In this document: in pieces, positions 1 through 12,200 of the stretch | Numbering within the stretch: position 1 is the first letter of the stretch | How the letters are laid out: each line of letters begins with the position of its first letter | Source: Naganishia liquefaciens | Taxonomy: Eukaryota > Basidiomycota > Tremellomycetes > Filobasidiales > Filobasidiaceae | Assembly (NCBI GenBank): GCA_013423385.1 | Contig: BLZA01000021.1 | Location: 1,178,001 to 1,242,000 of the forward strand | Reading direction: 5' to 3' | Length of the DNA: 64,000 nt | Notes under the pieces: generated by a model | The model's database searches: none | Told to the model about the DNA's origin: nothing | Seen by the model: only the letters and a program-made list of their open reading frames with translations | Made by a program: the position numbers and the translations under genes

Positions 1-231
1 TGAGCAGCTTGGCAAGTCCGGGAAACCGTCTGGGTGTCCGAAATCCATATCGGTGCCCCCACGCGACTGGCCGGAGCTCGCCGTCGCCAATCAAGCGGGG
101 CAATCATATTATCCGCATCACCATGGAAAGCGGTGCAGACGTACTCGACATACTAATATCACACGACTCCATCAATTGCCTTTTCTTTTCTGGCGATTCG
201 TCAAACCGCACATATATCGATTTGAACTACG

Positions 232-1131
232 ATGGGATTCCTCAACAGCCTCGCAGGCAACCTCTCTGGCGCGCCGCCTCCCCTTCAAGGCGTCGGCGGA
301 CCCATTGGAGGTGAGTCGACAGCTCTTTCGTCAGACTTAAAGCTTACTCTCCGCTTTCCAGTGATCCCATACTACACCCAGCACCCGACACAGATCGCTC
401 TTCGCGTACGGGAACACAAGATGTCATTCAGCGGGGATGATTTTACGATCAAGGATGCTGTTAGCGGTGCGGTGATGTTCCAGGTTGACGGGAAGGCGTT
501 GGCCATTAGGGGCGACAAGAGTGAGTGATGCGATGACGTCGGGAGGGGATGACTATCTTGTGCGGAGCGTTTTGAAGGATTCGCACGAGCCATCATCGGC
601 CCCGCCTCGCGCTGACCACCTTTACAGCCATCCTAGATGCCCGCGGACAACCCCTTTTCAAGATCAAGAAGAAGATCCTCGCCATCCACTCCACCTACAT
701 AGGCACCGCGCCCAACTCGGACGAACCCATCTTTACCGTCAAATCAAGCTTCAGCTTTGGCACCAAGCTCACCGCGACTTTCCGCAACGTCGCAGGAGAC
801 GGACGAGAAACGGAGCTCGTCTTGCGCGGGAATATCTTGGATAGGAGTGCCGAGATCACAACGGCTCAGGGTCAGCCAGTTGCGCGCATTTCTAGGCAAT
901 TTGCCAATGCCGGGCAGATCTTGTGTAAGGTGATTGTGTCTCTCGTCCAAGCATTCGCTAATCGTCTACACAGTTGACAAGCAGTCATACGTGGTGACCG
1001 TCGCGCCGGGAGTAGATGCCGCTTTGCTGATGGCTATCTGCATCTGCCTCGTAAGTCCCGTTCTGTATCTCCAAGGATAAGACTGACACTCTCTGGTGCA
1101 ACAGGATGAAAAGGCGAATGACAACAACTAG
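232..1131 (+). CDS. LURP-one-related (Tubby C-terminal fold) protein, 5 exons, 212 aa
   Basis: Exons 232-310, 362-520, 628-924, 974-1050 and 1105-1131 join in frame with GT-AG introns of about 50-107 nt. The protein has a short N-terminal leader (MGFLNSLAG...), then the pattern of the LURP-one family: a YYTQHPTQIALRVREHK segment, a 'DARGQPLFKIKKK' hairpin, and a C-terminal hydrophobic helix preceded by YVVTVAPGVDAALLMAICIC and ending in an acidic LDE. In this family the Tubby-like barrel with a central hydrophobic helix is thought to bind phosphoinositides or act near membranes; the exact role in fungi is not known. The length fits the family (about 200 aa), so the gene looks complete. The family assignment is from recognised motifs, not a search. 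Confidence 0.88.
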
Positions 1132-1407
1132 GCCTCAAGTTCTGAACGTCAGGCAATCATGTTGTACTTGCCAGAGTGTGGATCGTTGTAAACAAGCCCG
1201 ACGACTATCGTCATGAAAATTGAATCGTTGTATCATGATGTAGCACATAATGAGGAATAGGGCTGTAGAAAGGCACAACATTCGCGGAGTTCGGTCATCC
1301 GGCGCATGTACAAGACATAAGTGATCATACAAGGAGGGTGTTACACAGAAAACAACAGTGTCCATCTCATATTCACCGCCACTAACGTACATACATGTTC
1401 AAGCGAT

Positions 1408-2133
1408 TCATCGTCTTTGCACTGCTTGCAATGCATCGTGGACGATCCGGTCATCGGTATGCAGGACCAAGACTTGCAAGACGTCGTCAATCTGCCGGTC
1501 CCCATATTCAGGTTTTCGGATCTTGCCTTGCTGGATCCATACCGATATTGCCGCAGCAAGCCATCCGAGCTGCAAGCTGAGGTGCATTGGAGGCACGCAC
1601 AACTCTTGCCAGCTCTCTATGAGCACGCACGGCTGCAACTCAATATCGACTTTGCCAAGGCCATAGATGGTGACGTGGCGATGTGGCGGTATATAACTGA
1701 TTGTCTGGATATGAACGAAAGCTGAGAGTGGAAGATGTATCACTTACCACGCATCTCCAACATACGCTATCTCTACCGCCGGAATAGCGTTCTGATGACC
1801 AATGACCACGATGCATAGACCAAGTCGGACGATGACGTAGCATCCTACCGCATGGATGCGCATCTTCCTGATGGGGCTGGTACCGGTCACATGCTCGAAT
1901 GACGCTGTCAGGGTAGACAGGGCCCTCGAAAGCACGTCCTGTGGAGGCTCGGCCGGACGCATGACCCACATGCCGAGCAGACTAGCGATCGTTCACCATA
2001 GCGATTCCTGAGCCGAATCTGAATGCGAAACTCACCTATTCTTGGGACGGGATGCTTCTGCGCTTGGTGCAGCCTGCCTCAAGGCTTGGATGAGGGCACG
2101 CGCAGTCTTTCCAGACTTGTAAAAAGTCGCCAT
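1408..2133 (-). CDS. Orphan protein, 3 exons, 206 aa
   Basis: Reading right to left, exons 2133-2036, 1981-1748 and 1696-1408 join in frame through introns of 54 and 51 nt with GTGAGT/GTAAGT donors and TAG/CAG acceptors; the total is exactly 207 codons. The protein starts MATFYKSGKTARALIQALRQ. It has a middle hydrophobic stretch (VGCYVIVRLGLCIVVIGHQ) that could be one membrane segment or a buried strand, followed by a region with many aromatic and aliphatic residues (YIPPHRHVTIYGLGKVDIEL). I do not recognise a family. It lies at the left edge of a block of unrecognised genes and runs on the same strand as the coiled-coil gene upstream of it. Confidence 0.6.
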
Positions 2134-2302
2134 ATTATCGTTACTTGTTGAAAACGACTGAGATGAGTCGCCTCGTAGCGTGAGCTCGAGAAGCGACTCA
2201 CGATGCGCTTTCTCCCATAACCTCTCTGCTCAGCCCATTCCAATTGACTCGTCCGCGCAAGGCCGCTAGGAGCTGACGCGAATAGATGGACTAGATAGTC
2301 CG

Positions 2303-5302
2303 TCAGCTACGCGTCTCCGCTGGACCTGATGCGACACTTGCCTTGCCTAGGTACATGCATAGAACGTGATCCATGCGCTTGCTTCTCAACGTAATACCAC
2401 CCTCGATTGCAGGAGCATTGGCCGAGATGGTGGTCCCGTTCGAGTCGACACTAACATGCACCTCTTTCCCCGGCAAAGCCTCCCGCAGTCTTTCCAGGTT
2501 GCTGGTTGGTCGTGGGGTGACATTAAAGGCGAAAGCATTCCCGCGGAAAGGTGGTGGTAAATCGTCGAGTATCGAGAATGCGGACATATCCAACGGTGAG
2601 GTTCCCTGTATCAGTTGATCCATGAGGGCTTTTTCCCGCTGTTCAACCACCCTGAGCCGGTCCGTCAGTTCTTGCCTTTCGCGATTCCACTCGTCCTTTG
2701 CTTCTTGTCTTGCTCGAAGCACGTGATTGTACTGTCGCTGTGTGGAAGCTGCATGACGGTGATTCGCATGCTGAATTTGACGTTCGTGCTCCGCGATTCG
2801 TGCCGTTGCCTGCGTGAATTGTACACGAAGATCATCGAGCTCGTGCCCAGTGGCAGCTGCGGCGCGCTGCATTCTATTCGATTCGTCCGTGAGGTCTGCC
2901 ACTTCTTTCTGAAGCCGAGTCTTTTCTGCCATCTCGCGGGAAAGCTCTTGACCAGTCTTTGCGGCGGTCTTGCTCTCGGCCTCGTACGCGTCGGACTTGT
3001 TTTTCAGCTCCTGGGTCAAACGCTGTACGTCCTTCCGAAGTTCTGCACATTCTCGTAAAGTCACTTCTCGTGCAGACATGGACTCTTGAACGATATCAAC
3101 GTGTTGGGCTCGAAGGAAACCGACCTCGCGGTCCTTGTGCCGCTCGTTGGTCGCAATGTCCTCGAGCTTGGTAGAGAGCCGCCGGATGAGGTCTGAAGAC
3201 TGATTTCGCGCCGACTCCAATTCTTGAGCTTGTGCCGTGTAGGCTTGTTGTAGCGTTGCCCAAGCGCGCTGTTGTCGCTCAACCTCCTCTCGATCGAGTC
3301 GCCGCGCTGTTGTCGTCTCCACCATTCGCTTGGTGAGCTCGAGATTTTGAGTCTTTAGCGCCTCAACCTGTCGAGACTTGTCGAGTGCCTCCTTGGCATG
3401 TTGTTCGAGTGTGGCCGTTAAATCGGGAACCAGACTCTTTGCAGCGTCGAGATTTGCGTTCAAGGTAACAAGCTCAGCCGACTGAACGGCGACATCATCA
3501 TGTAAACTCGTCAACTGCACTTGCAGAGCATCGCGCTCTTCGTCGAAGCGCCTATTATCGTCTTGCCGTGCTCGAACAGCGTCGTCGAGGTCTTCGTCGA
3601 AGCGCCTAGTCTCGTCCTGCCGTGCTTGAACAGCCTTGGCAAGCTCATCTTTGAGCTCTTGTACGTTTGCTTCGAGACTCTCGATTGTCGTTTTCGAAAT
3701 GTCCATTTGCTCTTGCGTGTCGTTCCGAAGACGCGAGACTTGCCCTTCGGACTCGCGGACTTGTCTTGCAAGTGACTCCCGAGCAGATTCGCTATCATGC
3801 AGACGGGTACAGAGCTCCCTTCGTTGGTTGATTCCTGCCGCGACGCTTTGACGCAGGGTTTGTACTTGTTCTCGTTCCGCTGACAATTCTCGCTTGGCCA
3901 TCTCGAGGTCACGCGCGGCGCTGGCTTCTAGGGCCTTCAACTGCTCCTCTTGCTGATCCATCTGTTGACGGGCCTCCTCGAGCGCTTTTTCGTCATCCCG
4001 CCTGTCACGCTGCAGCTGTGCAGCTAGAGTCTCGTATTCCTGAAGACGCTCTAGCAGCCTTTCTCTTTCCGCTTGCCATTCTGCATCTCGCGCTTGTCGC
4101 CGGTCATCTTGCGCAACCGGCATCTCCTCGCTCAACTCTCGGTTTCCCATGTCGAGACCTTGAGGATCGAAATGGTCGTCTTGCTCAATCGGTCCGGCAC
4201 TTCTGTTCCTCGACTGCCTGCCAGAAGACTGCTCCGCGGAAGGTATAGCTAGGTCGTATGGATGCACGGCGTCAACGTCAACCGGGATGGGGCCCGGAAG
4301 GCTTTGCTGAGACTGATACGCGAGGACGTCCTCTTCAGAGTGGTTGGCGAGCCACTCGGTCCGGCCGCTTTCGGAGAGGTCACAAAACGCTTCAACGTCC
4401 GGAAAGTCAGAGTGCATGAGGAAGCGTGTGTCCCTGATCGCGTTCAGTTGCGTCTCAGAAAGCGCCTGGAACCCGTGGAGCGTTCGCGGCATGTCGACAA
4501 AGCCGTCAAGGTGTCGATGACCGGCGAGGCGAGCTCTTTCACGGGGCCTCGCGTGCTCCAAGGAATACAGCCTACCATACACGAGCTTGACGGCCGTTGC
4601 GTAGCGAATACCGTCTAGGACCCGATCCCTGCCCACCTTGCCGACGAGGTCGACCAATCCATACAGGAGCACTATGCCATTCCGCTGATGCCATGGATTG
4701 CCGTAAAGGAGAACCTCGTGAATCCAGTATGGTCCCAGTGCTCTCTCCAAAACATCGCATTTCTTCACTGCCTTCTTGGCAGCCCCAGTGATGATGTCGA
4801 TGGTACCATCTCGGTCCGCGAGATACGGTACAGCCTCCTTGGCGTACCACTTGAGTGTCTCGTAGACGTACTGGTAGAGACTGGGGTGGGCGACGACGAA
4901 TTCAAATTCGCTAGGATATCTCCCATGCCACAGTCGACGCTCGCAGAAGTAATTCCAGGTCCTCCACACAACGGTCGCTCGCACTACTTCTTCTTCGTCG
5001 GTGACGTCTTGCTCGGAGAGGTGGGCTAGCCAAAGTAAGGCTTGATGGTATTGGTCGTCGGGAGCCAGATCAAAGAGGGCAGAGATGTCGCCGTCGTCCG
5101 GCAGTGGCAAATCGCCCTCGTAAATTTGCGGATCCCAGTCGTCTTCTTCGGGCCATCGTGGTCGATTGTCAATGTCGATTTCGTGAACTGGCTTTTTTCG
5201 AGTTTGATGAAACTCTCCCCGCTGCGAAGGCGCTCTTCGCGACATGACCGGCTGTGAGATTGCCGTCAGTTGGCAGCGATTCTGCTTTGCAAGCTCACCC
5301 AC
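2303..5302 (-). CDS. Large coiled-coil protein (orphan), ~980-999 aa
   Basis: This is a 3-kb open frame without an obvious internal intron. The first ~330 residues look globular (WLAHLSEQDVTDEEEVVRAT, then a WxYFCERRLWHGRYPSEFEF segment and a helix-rich part). Residues ~400-900 are an almost continuous coiled coil rich in E, Q, R, K and L (for example AEWQAERERLLERLQEYETL). A short globular tail follows. Two starts are possible. M1 at 5302 would read through a GTGAGC...CTCACAG stretch that looks like an intron, so the internal Met at 5245 (MSRRAPSQRG), just after that acceptor, may be the true first coding Met or follow a short 5' exon. No catalytic motif is visible. A scaffold or tether is a reasonable guess only. 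A second coiled-coil gene lies at 9.2-12.6 kb in the same orientation. Confidence 0.7.
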   Translation of the reverse strand: MGELAKQNRCQLTAISQPVMSRRAPSQRGEFHQTRKKPVHEIDIDNRPRWPEEDDWDPQIYEGDLPLPDDGDISALFDLAPDDQYHQALLWLAHLSEQDVTDEEEVVRATVVWRTWNYFCERRLWHGRYPSEFEFVVAHPSLYQYVYETLKWYAKEAVPYLADRDGTIDIITGAAKKAVKKCDVLERALGPYWIHEVLLYGNPWHQRNGIVLLYGLVDLVGKVGRDRVLDGIRYATAVKLVYGRLYSLEHARPRERARLAGHRHLDGFVDMPRTLHGFQALSETQLNAIRDTRFLMHSDFPDVEAFCDLSESGRTEWLANHSEEDVLAYQSQQSLPGPIPVDVDAVHPYDLAIPSAEQSSGRQSRNRSAGPIEQDDHFDPQGLDMGNRELSEEMPVAQDDRRQARDAEWQAERERLLERLQEYETLAAQLQRDRRDDEKALEEARQQMDQQEEQLKALEASAARDLEMAKRELSAEREQVQTLRQSVAAGINQRRELCTRLHDSESARESLARQVRESEGQVSRLRNDTQEQMDISKTTIESLEANVQELKDELAKAVQARQDETRRFDEDLDDAVRARQDDNRRFDEERDALQVQLTSLHDDVAVQSAELVTLNANLDAAKSLVPDLTATLEQHAKEALDKSRQVEALKTQNLELTKRMVETTTARRLDREEVERQQRAWATLQQAYTAQAQELESARNQSSDLIRRLSTKLEDIATNERHKDREVGFLRAQHVDIVQESMSAREVTLRECAELRKDVQRLTQELKNKSDAYEAESKTAAKTGQELSREMAEKTRLQKEVADLTDESNRMQRAAAATGHELDDLRVQFTQATARIAEHERQIQHANHRHAASTQRQYNHVLRARQEAKDEWNRERQELTDRLRVVEQREKALMDQLIQGTSPLDMSAFSILDDLPPPFRGNAFAFNVTPRPTSNLERLREALPGKEVHVSVDSNGTTISANAPAIEGGITLRSKRMDHVLCMYLGKASVASGPAETRS

Positions 5303-5905
5303 GAACTAGCAACTGACGGCTGATGTAGGTCACGCAGACATTGATCCTGGGAGATTTGGACGAGACTGAAGGTACTAAATGACAAATCGATTATCCCTCT
5401 GTTCCCGACATGGTGTTTTGCTCTACGCACATCTACTGGGATCAGCCCAAATGAGCAGACTGCTGTGCAGAGGCTGGTTAGAATAAGCGTTTGGAGTTCT
5501 GGGCGCCAGACAACATACACTTGGGATCAGATTCCGAGCAGATGCAGCAATGACAAGACTTGCGGTGATACCAAGGTCCTCCGTCTTTTCGTGGACAAGC
5601 GATGCCTGGCGGGACCGTCGCTCCTTGACGGCCTCTTACGATCTCGTCTGATGCGGTGGCCGAGTTTCGAGTGCTTGTACGGCGCGAGATTACCGTCGGA
5701 GCAATGAACAGGCCGCAATAACCACTGTCGGACCACCTCCTATCACTGAGCGGATCCGCGACGGCGGAACAATGGAGCCGAAAGCTGAAACGTCACGCGT
5801 TAGCAGACGTGGCACGGAAACAATAAAAAACCCTTTTTCCCTCAAACGAACAATGAGCCCTTGAAGCTGCCCTTGATGAACAGCGCTGTGTCCGTTCTGC
5901 AGCGG

Positions 5906-5913
5906 TATATAAA
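5906..5913 (+). promoter_or_regulatory. TATA box candidate for the 6.1-kb gene
   Basis: TATATAAA, about 200 nt upstream of the first open coding stretch of the plus-strand gene that begins near 6114. The intergenic space from 5303 to about 6000 is otherwise without a convincing gene and presumably holds promoters for both divergent genes. Confidence 0.4.
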
Positions 5914-6113
5914 CAGGGCTAACGAGACACCGTTGGCGACTTTACTCGCTTGAGCGCTCCGTCATTCAGTGTTCGCATCACGAGTAAGCAACTCGTCATT
6001 GCTGCAACGCAAGGCACGATTAGAAGGGTTTGATGCCCAGCGCTGTACACCTTGTCTATACGCCCCATGCAAGATGGTAGGATGCTTTCGTTTCCCCTAT
6101 CCTGCAGCGCCTC

Positions 6114-8951
6114 GTGCTGATCGTTCCGGTTCAGGCCAGAGTCGTGGAACAACTCAACTTGGAAACACGGATCCGACAGGACAGACAACTTGCCTGGCCA
6201 CCTTTCGAGGATCAAGTCGCCATTCCCCTGCCTACGGCTAATCGGATCATCGAATGGATGGGATCTGTATGCGACGATTTGAAACAAGATCCATACCTGG
6301 CGGCAATGTGCCAGCGCTTTCGTGCTACCTACCCAGCGGCGCCCGCTCTCATGCTTCTCCACTGCGAGCATGCCGACCCGTCTCTACGACTACTCGAAGC
6401 CATACGTACCGCCCATCCCGACAGACCTGTACCCCACCAAGCTTTCGCCGATCTTCCATCCATCACACAAGAGGGCGATGGTATACGGGGACTCCACGGC
6501 ATCTACTTGCACTATCTGTGGGTACGGACGGTCGACGGAAAGGTGGAGCACCGAACGTACATTGGCAAAGGCATTGCCAAGTTGGGCAATCTATCCACCG
6601 GCATCGGCCACCAAAATCGTGCGGAGGAAATAGGCATCCTCCGCCGATGGAACGATTACTTCAAGGAAATGAAGAGCAAAAAAAAAGACTACAGCCAGAT
6701 CCGCCCCCACCCTCGCTTCATGCTGTTGCGCGAACAAAGGACGAGCCCGGATCATGGCGGCAAAGTCAATATCATCGTTGCTGATGGTGCGACCATTCTG
6801 CGCGAACATCGCGTAGTGCTCTTTGCCAGCACCGCCCTCGACACCATCATGATGGCTTATGGTATGCGAGATGGGCAGGTCGATGCAGTGCGAAAACTGC
6901 ATCAGATGCCGCGAAATCGAAGCGGACAGGAATGGGGGACGGACGACACGACGGTCAAGCTCGCAGAGGCCTTCTGGCGCCTGGTAGAGACGTTCTGTTT
7001 GATCGCAAGCGGCAGCAAGAATCAGGACATGCCCAACACCCGCGCAAGATACACTGGTCGCGACGACCCCTTCACGTTGACTGTACCGTACAAGACCGGT
7101 CACCGTCATTACAAGGTGATTCGAGAGACCATTCCCCTCAATGAGGATCTCCGTCCTTGTAATTTGCAGATGCCATGCCTCGAGATTGCAGCCGCCAAAG
7201 ACACGTCGTCATACCACAAGCAGGTCGACTTGATTCTCGCGTGTGATCCGAGGCAAGAAGTTCTGGAGGTTGCGACACGCATCCCTTTTGCCTCGATGGA
7301 TGGGCTGTCACTCAGAGAGTATCTCGGGTATACTCCAACGGTGACGGTACCCCGAGCGTATCTGCGAGAATTTTGGAACGATTGTAAGCAATGCCCTCTC
7401 CGATCCGATGTATGGACATCTCTTTGACCGAGTGTAATCTGCCCTCACAGAAATCAAGCCTCAGACGCTGGTTTCCGTGCGAATTAGCAACGGCAGACTC
7501 CGACTGGTTGACATGTACCGCCAGGACCTCATTAGCGTGGCAAATGACTGGCGCAAGTGTCATCGGCTGGAATATTCCGGCAACGAACAAGGAACCGACT
7601 TCAGTCCTCTGGCCATAGAGCCATCTCCGGTTTCGATTGACATACCGTTTGATCTCGGATCTCCAACGGTCACGCACGGCAATGGCAGCCTTTGTATCGA
7701 AATCAATTCCATGGACGAATTTGGTCTGATTCATCGCAATCTCAGCGGATTGACGATTTGGTTGGCCCGAGAGGATGGAACGATCTTCAAGGTACTCGGG
7801 CGCTTTCCCCGCAATGACGACGACGACAACAATGACCACAGCGAATTCCTCATGTCCGTAGAGGACGCTAAAGCGTTTCGTAGCATCGGCTGCTGGCTTC
7901 GGGTCGTCTGCTTCCACATGCGCCAGAGCAACCTCTTCAATGAAGCTGATGGACCATTCTGGAACCGCGGGCTACACCTGCCCGAGATGAATGTCAATGT
8001 CGCCGCTCGATATGTTTCCGGCCGCGTACGCGCAGTGCCTATGGCTGAACAGCCTCAGTACGCCGGATTGGATTCCGTCTGGCGTCAGCTTGAACAGGAG
8101 ACCACGGATAAGACAGAGCTTTGCCTGCGAGCTTTCCGAGACGCATTTTTACAGATCACGAGCACCCGTCAGCTTGAACAAGGACTGGCATCCGACATCG
8201 AGACAAGCCGTAATTCGAGAAACTTGCAGCTCCACCAGGTCTCCGCCGTAGAACTTGATCGTTTTGTGTATCACGGACCGAATCCAGCGCACGAGGTCTT
8301 GATCATTCGGCTCGTACCCAAAAAGTCTGCCTCGACGGCAAACGACCTCGTCGCTCGGATCCAGGAGCTGGCTCGAGCTGAAGTTGCCAGATCTGTACAT
8401 TTCGACGTTCTTTGCTGGTCAAATGTACGATGGGCGGGGTTAGCGCTGGCTTCCGAACATGGAACCACCGCCAAGACTTCGGCAGCAGTGACGCGCTGCA
8501 TGGACTTGTCCATGCTTTCCTTTGTTGGCTCCGGCGCAGCAGCCAGGCTCTACGGGATCTTTGAACGCGCTGGGACACTGAGCATGGTCATCCTCGCCCT
8601 CGAGTTCGGCGCGTCAAGGGACGTCGACAATTCGACACCGCTCGCACGCATGACTCAGGTCGTGTTCAACGACCTGATGCTGGAAATCGTTGCGCATGTG
8701 CAAAAACACGTCTACCACGAGAATGGATTGTCGGAGCTCGATGACAGTCACTCGACAGGATCAGCGTATCGCTGCCACTATACTTGTCATGAGCCTTACG
8801 ATGCTTGGGAGGTCTCGGTAAGTGTAGTGATTGCCTTTATGTGCCGGTTTCTGACCTTGCGTGTGTCAAGCTTGCTTCTCCTCAGCGAACCGGGTCGTTG
8901 AAGAGACCGGTCACGGTCTGGCCATCGATCGTATTGGTGCGCTATAGCTGA
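6114..8951 (+). CDS. Orphan protein with a GIY...YIG-like motif, at least 3 exons
   Basis: A long open stretch runs from 6114 to about 7427 and a second from about 7451 to 8820. A GTAAGT donor at 8820 and a CTCAG acceptor at 8885 give a last exon ending in TGA at 8951. The join near 7384-7467 is ambiguous. The best-looking donor (GTAAGC after 7383) with the CACAG acceptor at 7450 would create a stop, whereas a GTATGG donor (after 7409) with the AAG or CAG acceptors at 7459/7465 keeps the frame. No ATG lies at the head of the first open stretch, so the true start is in an upstream exon or at an internal Met. Around residues 129-151 there is HGIY, 17 residues, then YIGKG, followed by basic and acidic residues, reminiscent of GIY-YIG nucleases. 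The spacing is longer than the classical 10-11. Otherwise unrecognised. Confidence 0.55.
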
Positions 8952-9204
8952 ATTTTTCTTTGCGCTGAATGACGTAGCCGGTCGATACAAGGTCGATGTT
9001 GTATTTCACTGAAACACATCATATATACGGCAGCTGGATCTCATGTCATTAAGAAAATCAAAGTGCAAAAGCCGGCCTCGTCCAGCTCCTCGTCTGCGCG
9101 CGGCATGGGGTTGTCACACCTTGGCATTCTTTATACTCATCCAACTCGTTGTATCTATCTACAACTATCTCGAAACAATTGTTTTTGAACTCGATTCCTT
9201 TGTG

Positions 9205-12200
9205 TCATTCGCGCGCGCTAGCTAGACTTTGCAGCCAATGTTTAATTGCTTTTTGTTGAGCTTCAAGTCTTGAACCTATGGCATCTAGACGCTGAATCCC
9301 CCAAACGCAAAAGACTTTTCCAAAGGGAGCGTAATCAGACTGCAAGACACCCCTCGAAGTATCCGCTTGGCGACTGGGCTCCGAGAGGATACCGGATAGT
9401 CCGTCCGGCAAGTACGTTTGATCTCCGCGCCTGAAAACCTCCAGAACAAGCTCCATGATCCTGATCCAAGCCCAAACGGTATTCCACTGCGTCGCGTCTT
9501 CACGGAGTGCGTCAATGGCCATCAGTTGCTCGTCGAGTTTTCTGAGCAAAGCGCTCGTGCTGACGACCTCGAGTAATCTGGGCAGAGCGTCACAGAATCT
9601 CTCGAGCTGAGCCAGCAGCAGCACCATCACTTCGTCTCCGGGTCTTTTCAGGCTCGTGATGGCCCGGTCCACGGCGGCTGGCGTCGGATTAAGGTCGTTG
9701 TACAGCGATAAATATGTAATCGCTCGATCGGATTCCGCCCAAACCATACTGATGGCGACGAGTCCTCTTCGCGACATGTCCAACAGCTCTTGAAGAACGT
9801 TGTGAAGGGTGGTATCCAACGATGTTCCCGATAATTGGCCCAGAGACGATAAAAATCCGCTGATAGTTTCGAACTGAGTCATGTACGGCTGCAGAAATGC
9901 GCGCAGAGTGTCTCTGCGGGAGTCGACGCTTGATTGCCGGGAAGCCTCGAGCTCCTGTCTCAGCGAAGCCTCCCTTTGATTTGCGTCCTGAAGTTGCGTG
10001 GTCATGTTCCTGACCGAAATTGCCATTGCTTCGGCGTTGGCCGAAGGACCCTGGGTGATAGAGGTCAACAACCTGTCGAACATTCGATTCCTGTCATCGA
10101 GGATCTGTCGGTGGATTTGAGCTTGGCTTTCGAGCTCCGCTCGCAGCCGCTGGATCTCTTGAAGGGCAGCCGCCAGGTCTTGCCGACGTTGCGCGCCCTC
10201 AGTCTCCTGGGTGGCGATCATTCGTTGACGATCCTCCAGCGTTGTTTGAGCCGCTTGCAGCCGCTGCGACAGGTCGCTGTTCTTGCTTTCGAGTCTTTTC
10301 AAGTCGTTCACCCTGTCTGCGAGAGATTTGGCTTCTGCTTGCAGAGCGTCGCGCTCTAAAACAGCCGTGTCCCGTGCCTCTCTCGTGCGCCCGATCTCCT
10401 CTTCAAGCTCAGCCAGCGTCTCCAGCTTTGCGGCCGCTTCCGTGGCGGCATTGTGCAGCTCTTGTTGATGAGCTTCCAGTTTCTTGCATCGTGCATCCGC
10501 CTCCTTGAAGAGCCGATTCAGCTCGTCGGCTCGGATTCGAGCCTATACATGCAGGTGTATAAGTGTAAAGGAAGCACATGCCTCGGGCGACTGCTAACCT
10601 GGTCCACTTCTGCTTGGTGAGCTGTCAACGTCTGCTTTTCCTGAACTCGAAGTTCTTCGATGTTTGACTGGAGCGTTTGCCCCTTCCTTTTCCATTCTGC
10701 CAGATGAATTTGCAACACCGAGATCTGATCCGATTCAGTGACACAAGCGGTTTGCGCGCGTGTTCCAACTCACTTCGTCCGTAGCCGTCTTGTATTCCTT
10801 TTGAAGATTGGCGATAGTGTGTTCTTGAGAGAGCACCTTTTGTGCAAGATTCAGTATCCCGTCGATTTTGAGGGATCCCCGGAACCTACAGAAGCCTCTC
10901 GTGCTACCAGAGTCTCTTTAATTTCGACTAGCTGATTGTCCTTTTCAATATCCTATTTCCAGCTCAGCGCACGCGACCGCCACGAAGCAAAGGCGACCCA
11001 CCGAAGCTTCAAGAATCAGGAGCTCATCTTTGGCCCTGCTAAGCGCGGTATTGCAGCCTTGTAATTCGACTTCGGCTTCAGTCAGACGGGCCTCTGCCTA
11101 TGTGCACCTCCATGTATCAGTAACCTCGTCATGGTCGACAGCTGTTTCACTGACCGCTTCAGCCCGCTCCTTGAGCTCGTTGTTAAGACGTGTATTCAGG
11201 ATCGCTTGCGCTTTATCCTTTGAGGCCTGATCTTCAAGCTGGGCAACTTTTGTGTCTCGCGCTGCCGCCTGTCACAATTACTCAACCACGGTCACGTACA
11301 CCTGACCGCACCGACTCACGGCTCGTTCCAGTTGCTTCTTGTCAGCCTCGCTTGACGAGAGCGCGCTCTTGAGCTGGGTGAGCTGCTCGCTAATCAGACC
11401 TAGCCCGACCGGGGTGACCGCAGCACTGACCTCGACGGAGATTCGCTGGTGTTCTCGCTGAGCCCGCGCGTCGTCTTCCCTGAGTTTCTGAATCTCCAGA
11501 CTCTGCTGTTGCGACTGCGGGACAAATCAGTGATCCGACGGCACAGCGTAATTCAGAACTGGTACCTTTCTGTCATCGGCCTTCAGCTGAGCCTGGAGCT
11601 CGCGAATTTGGCTCAGGTGCTTGGTGCGCTGTGGCACCGTCAGACATGAATTTGTGGCGGGACTGACAAAGCTACTCGCCTCGATGCCGTTCTCTCTTGC
11701 CTGCCGTTCCAGTCGCTGCACTGTCCTCTTCGTGTCATCGAGGTCGGCTTGAAGGCGATTCGCCTGGGATCAATCATCAGCACATGACGAGCGAAGAGGC
11801 AACCCAAGAGGTAAAGCAGCAACCCACCCTTTCTTTTTCAGACTTGCTGGACGTCGAGGCACCTAATAGCTTGACGTTCAGTGCCGCCACCTCCTGCTGG
11901 CTCCTTTTAGCGGCAAATCAGTTCTCGAGGGAACGAGCCAGACGTACCCGATCCTTGGCGCTCGACTTGGTTTCCTCTTCTTTGACCTGATTGTATTGTC
12001 AGCGGATGAGACGTGACCCCAAGGCCCAAACACCGAGCTCACCTTTCTCTCCGCTTCTTCCAACTCGAGCTGGATCCCGTCGACGGCTTCCTGCCACTGC
12101 GCCACCACCATTTCTTCCCGAGCCTGAACCTGTGGCAATGCCAAATTTCCTTCTTGATCCCCATCCATGAGAAGCCAGACGAGATCTCGGTGTCGCCCGA

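Noticed and set aside
5266-5520. Upstream ORF in front of the 999-aa coiled-coil gene as an extra exon
   Set aside because: Its composition is not gene-like and the likely intron at 5255-5299 does not need it.
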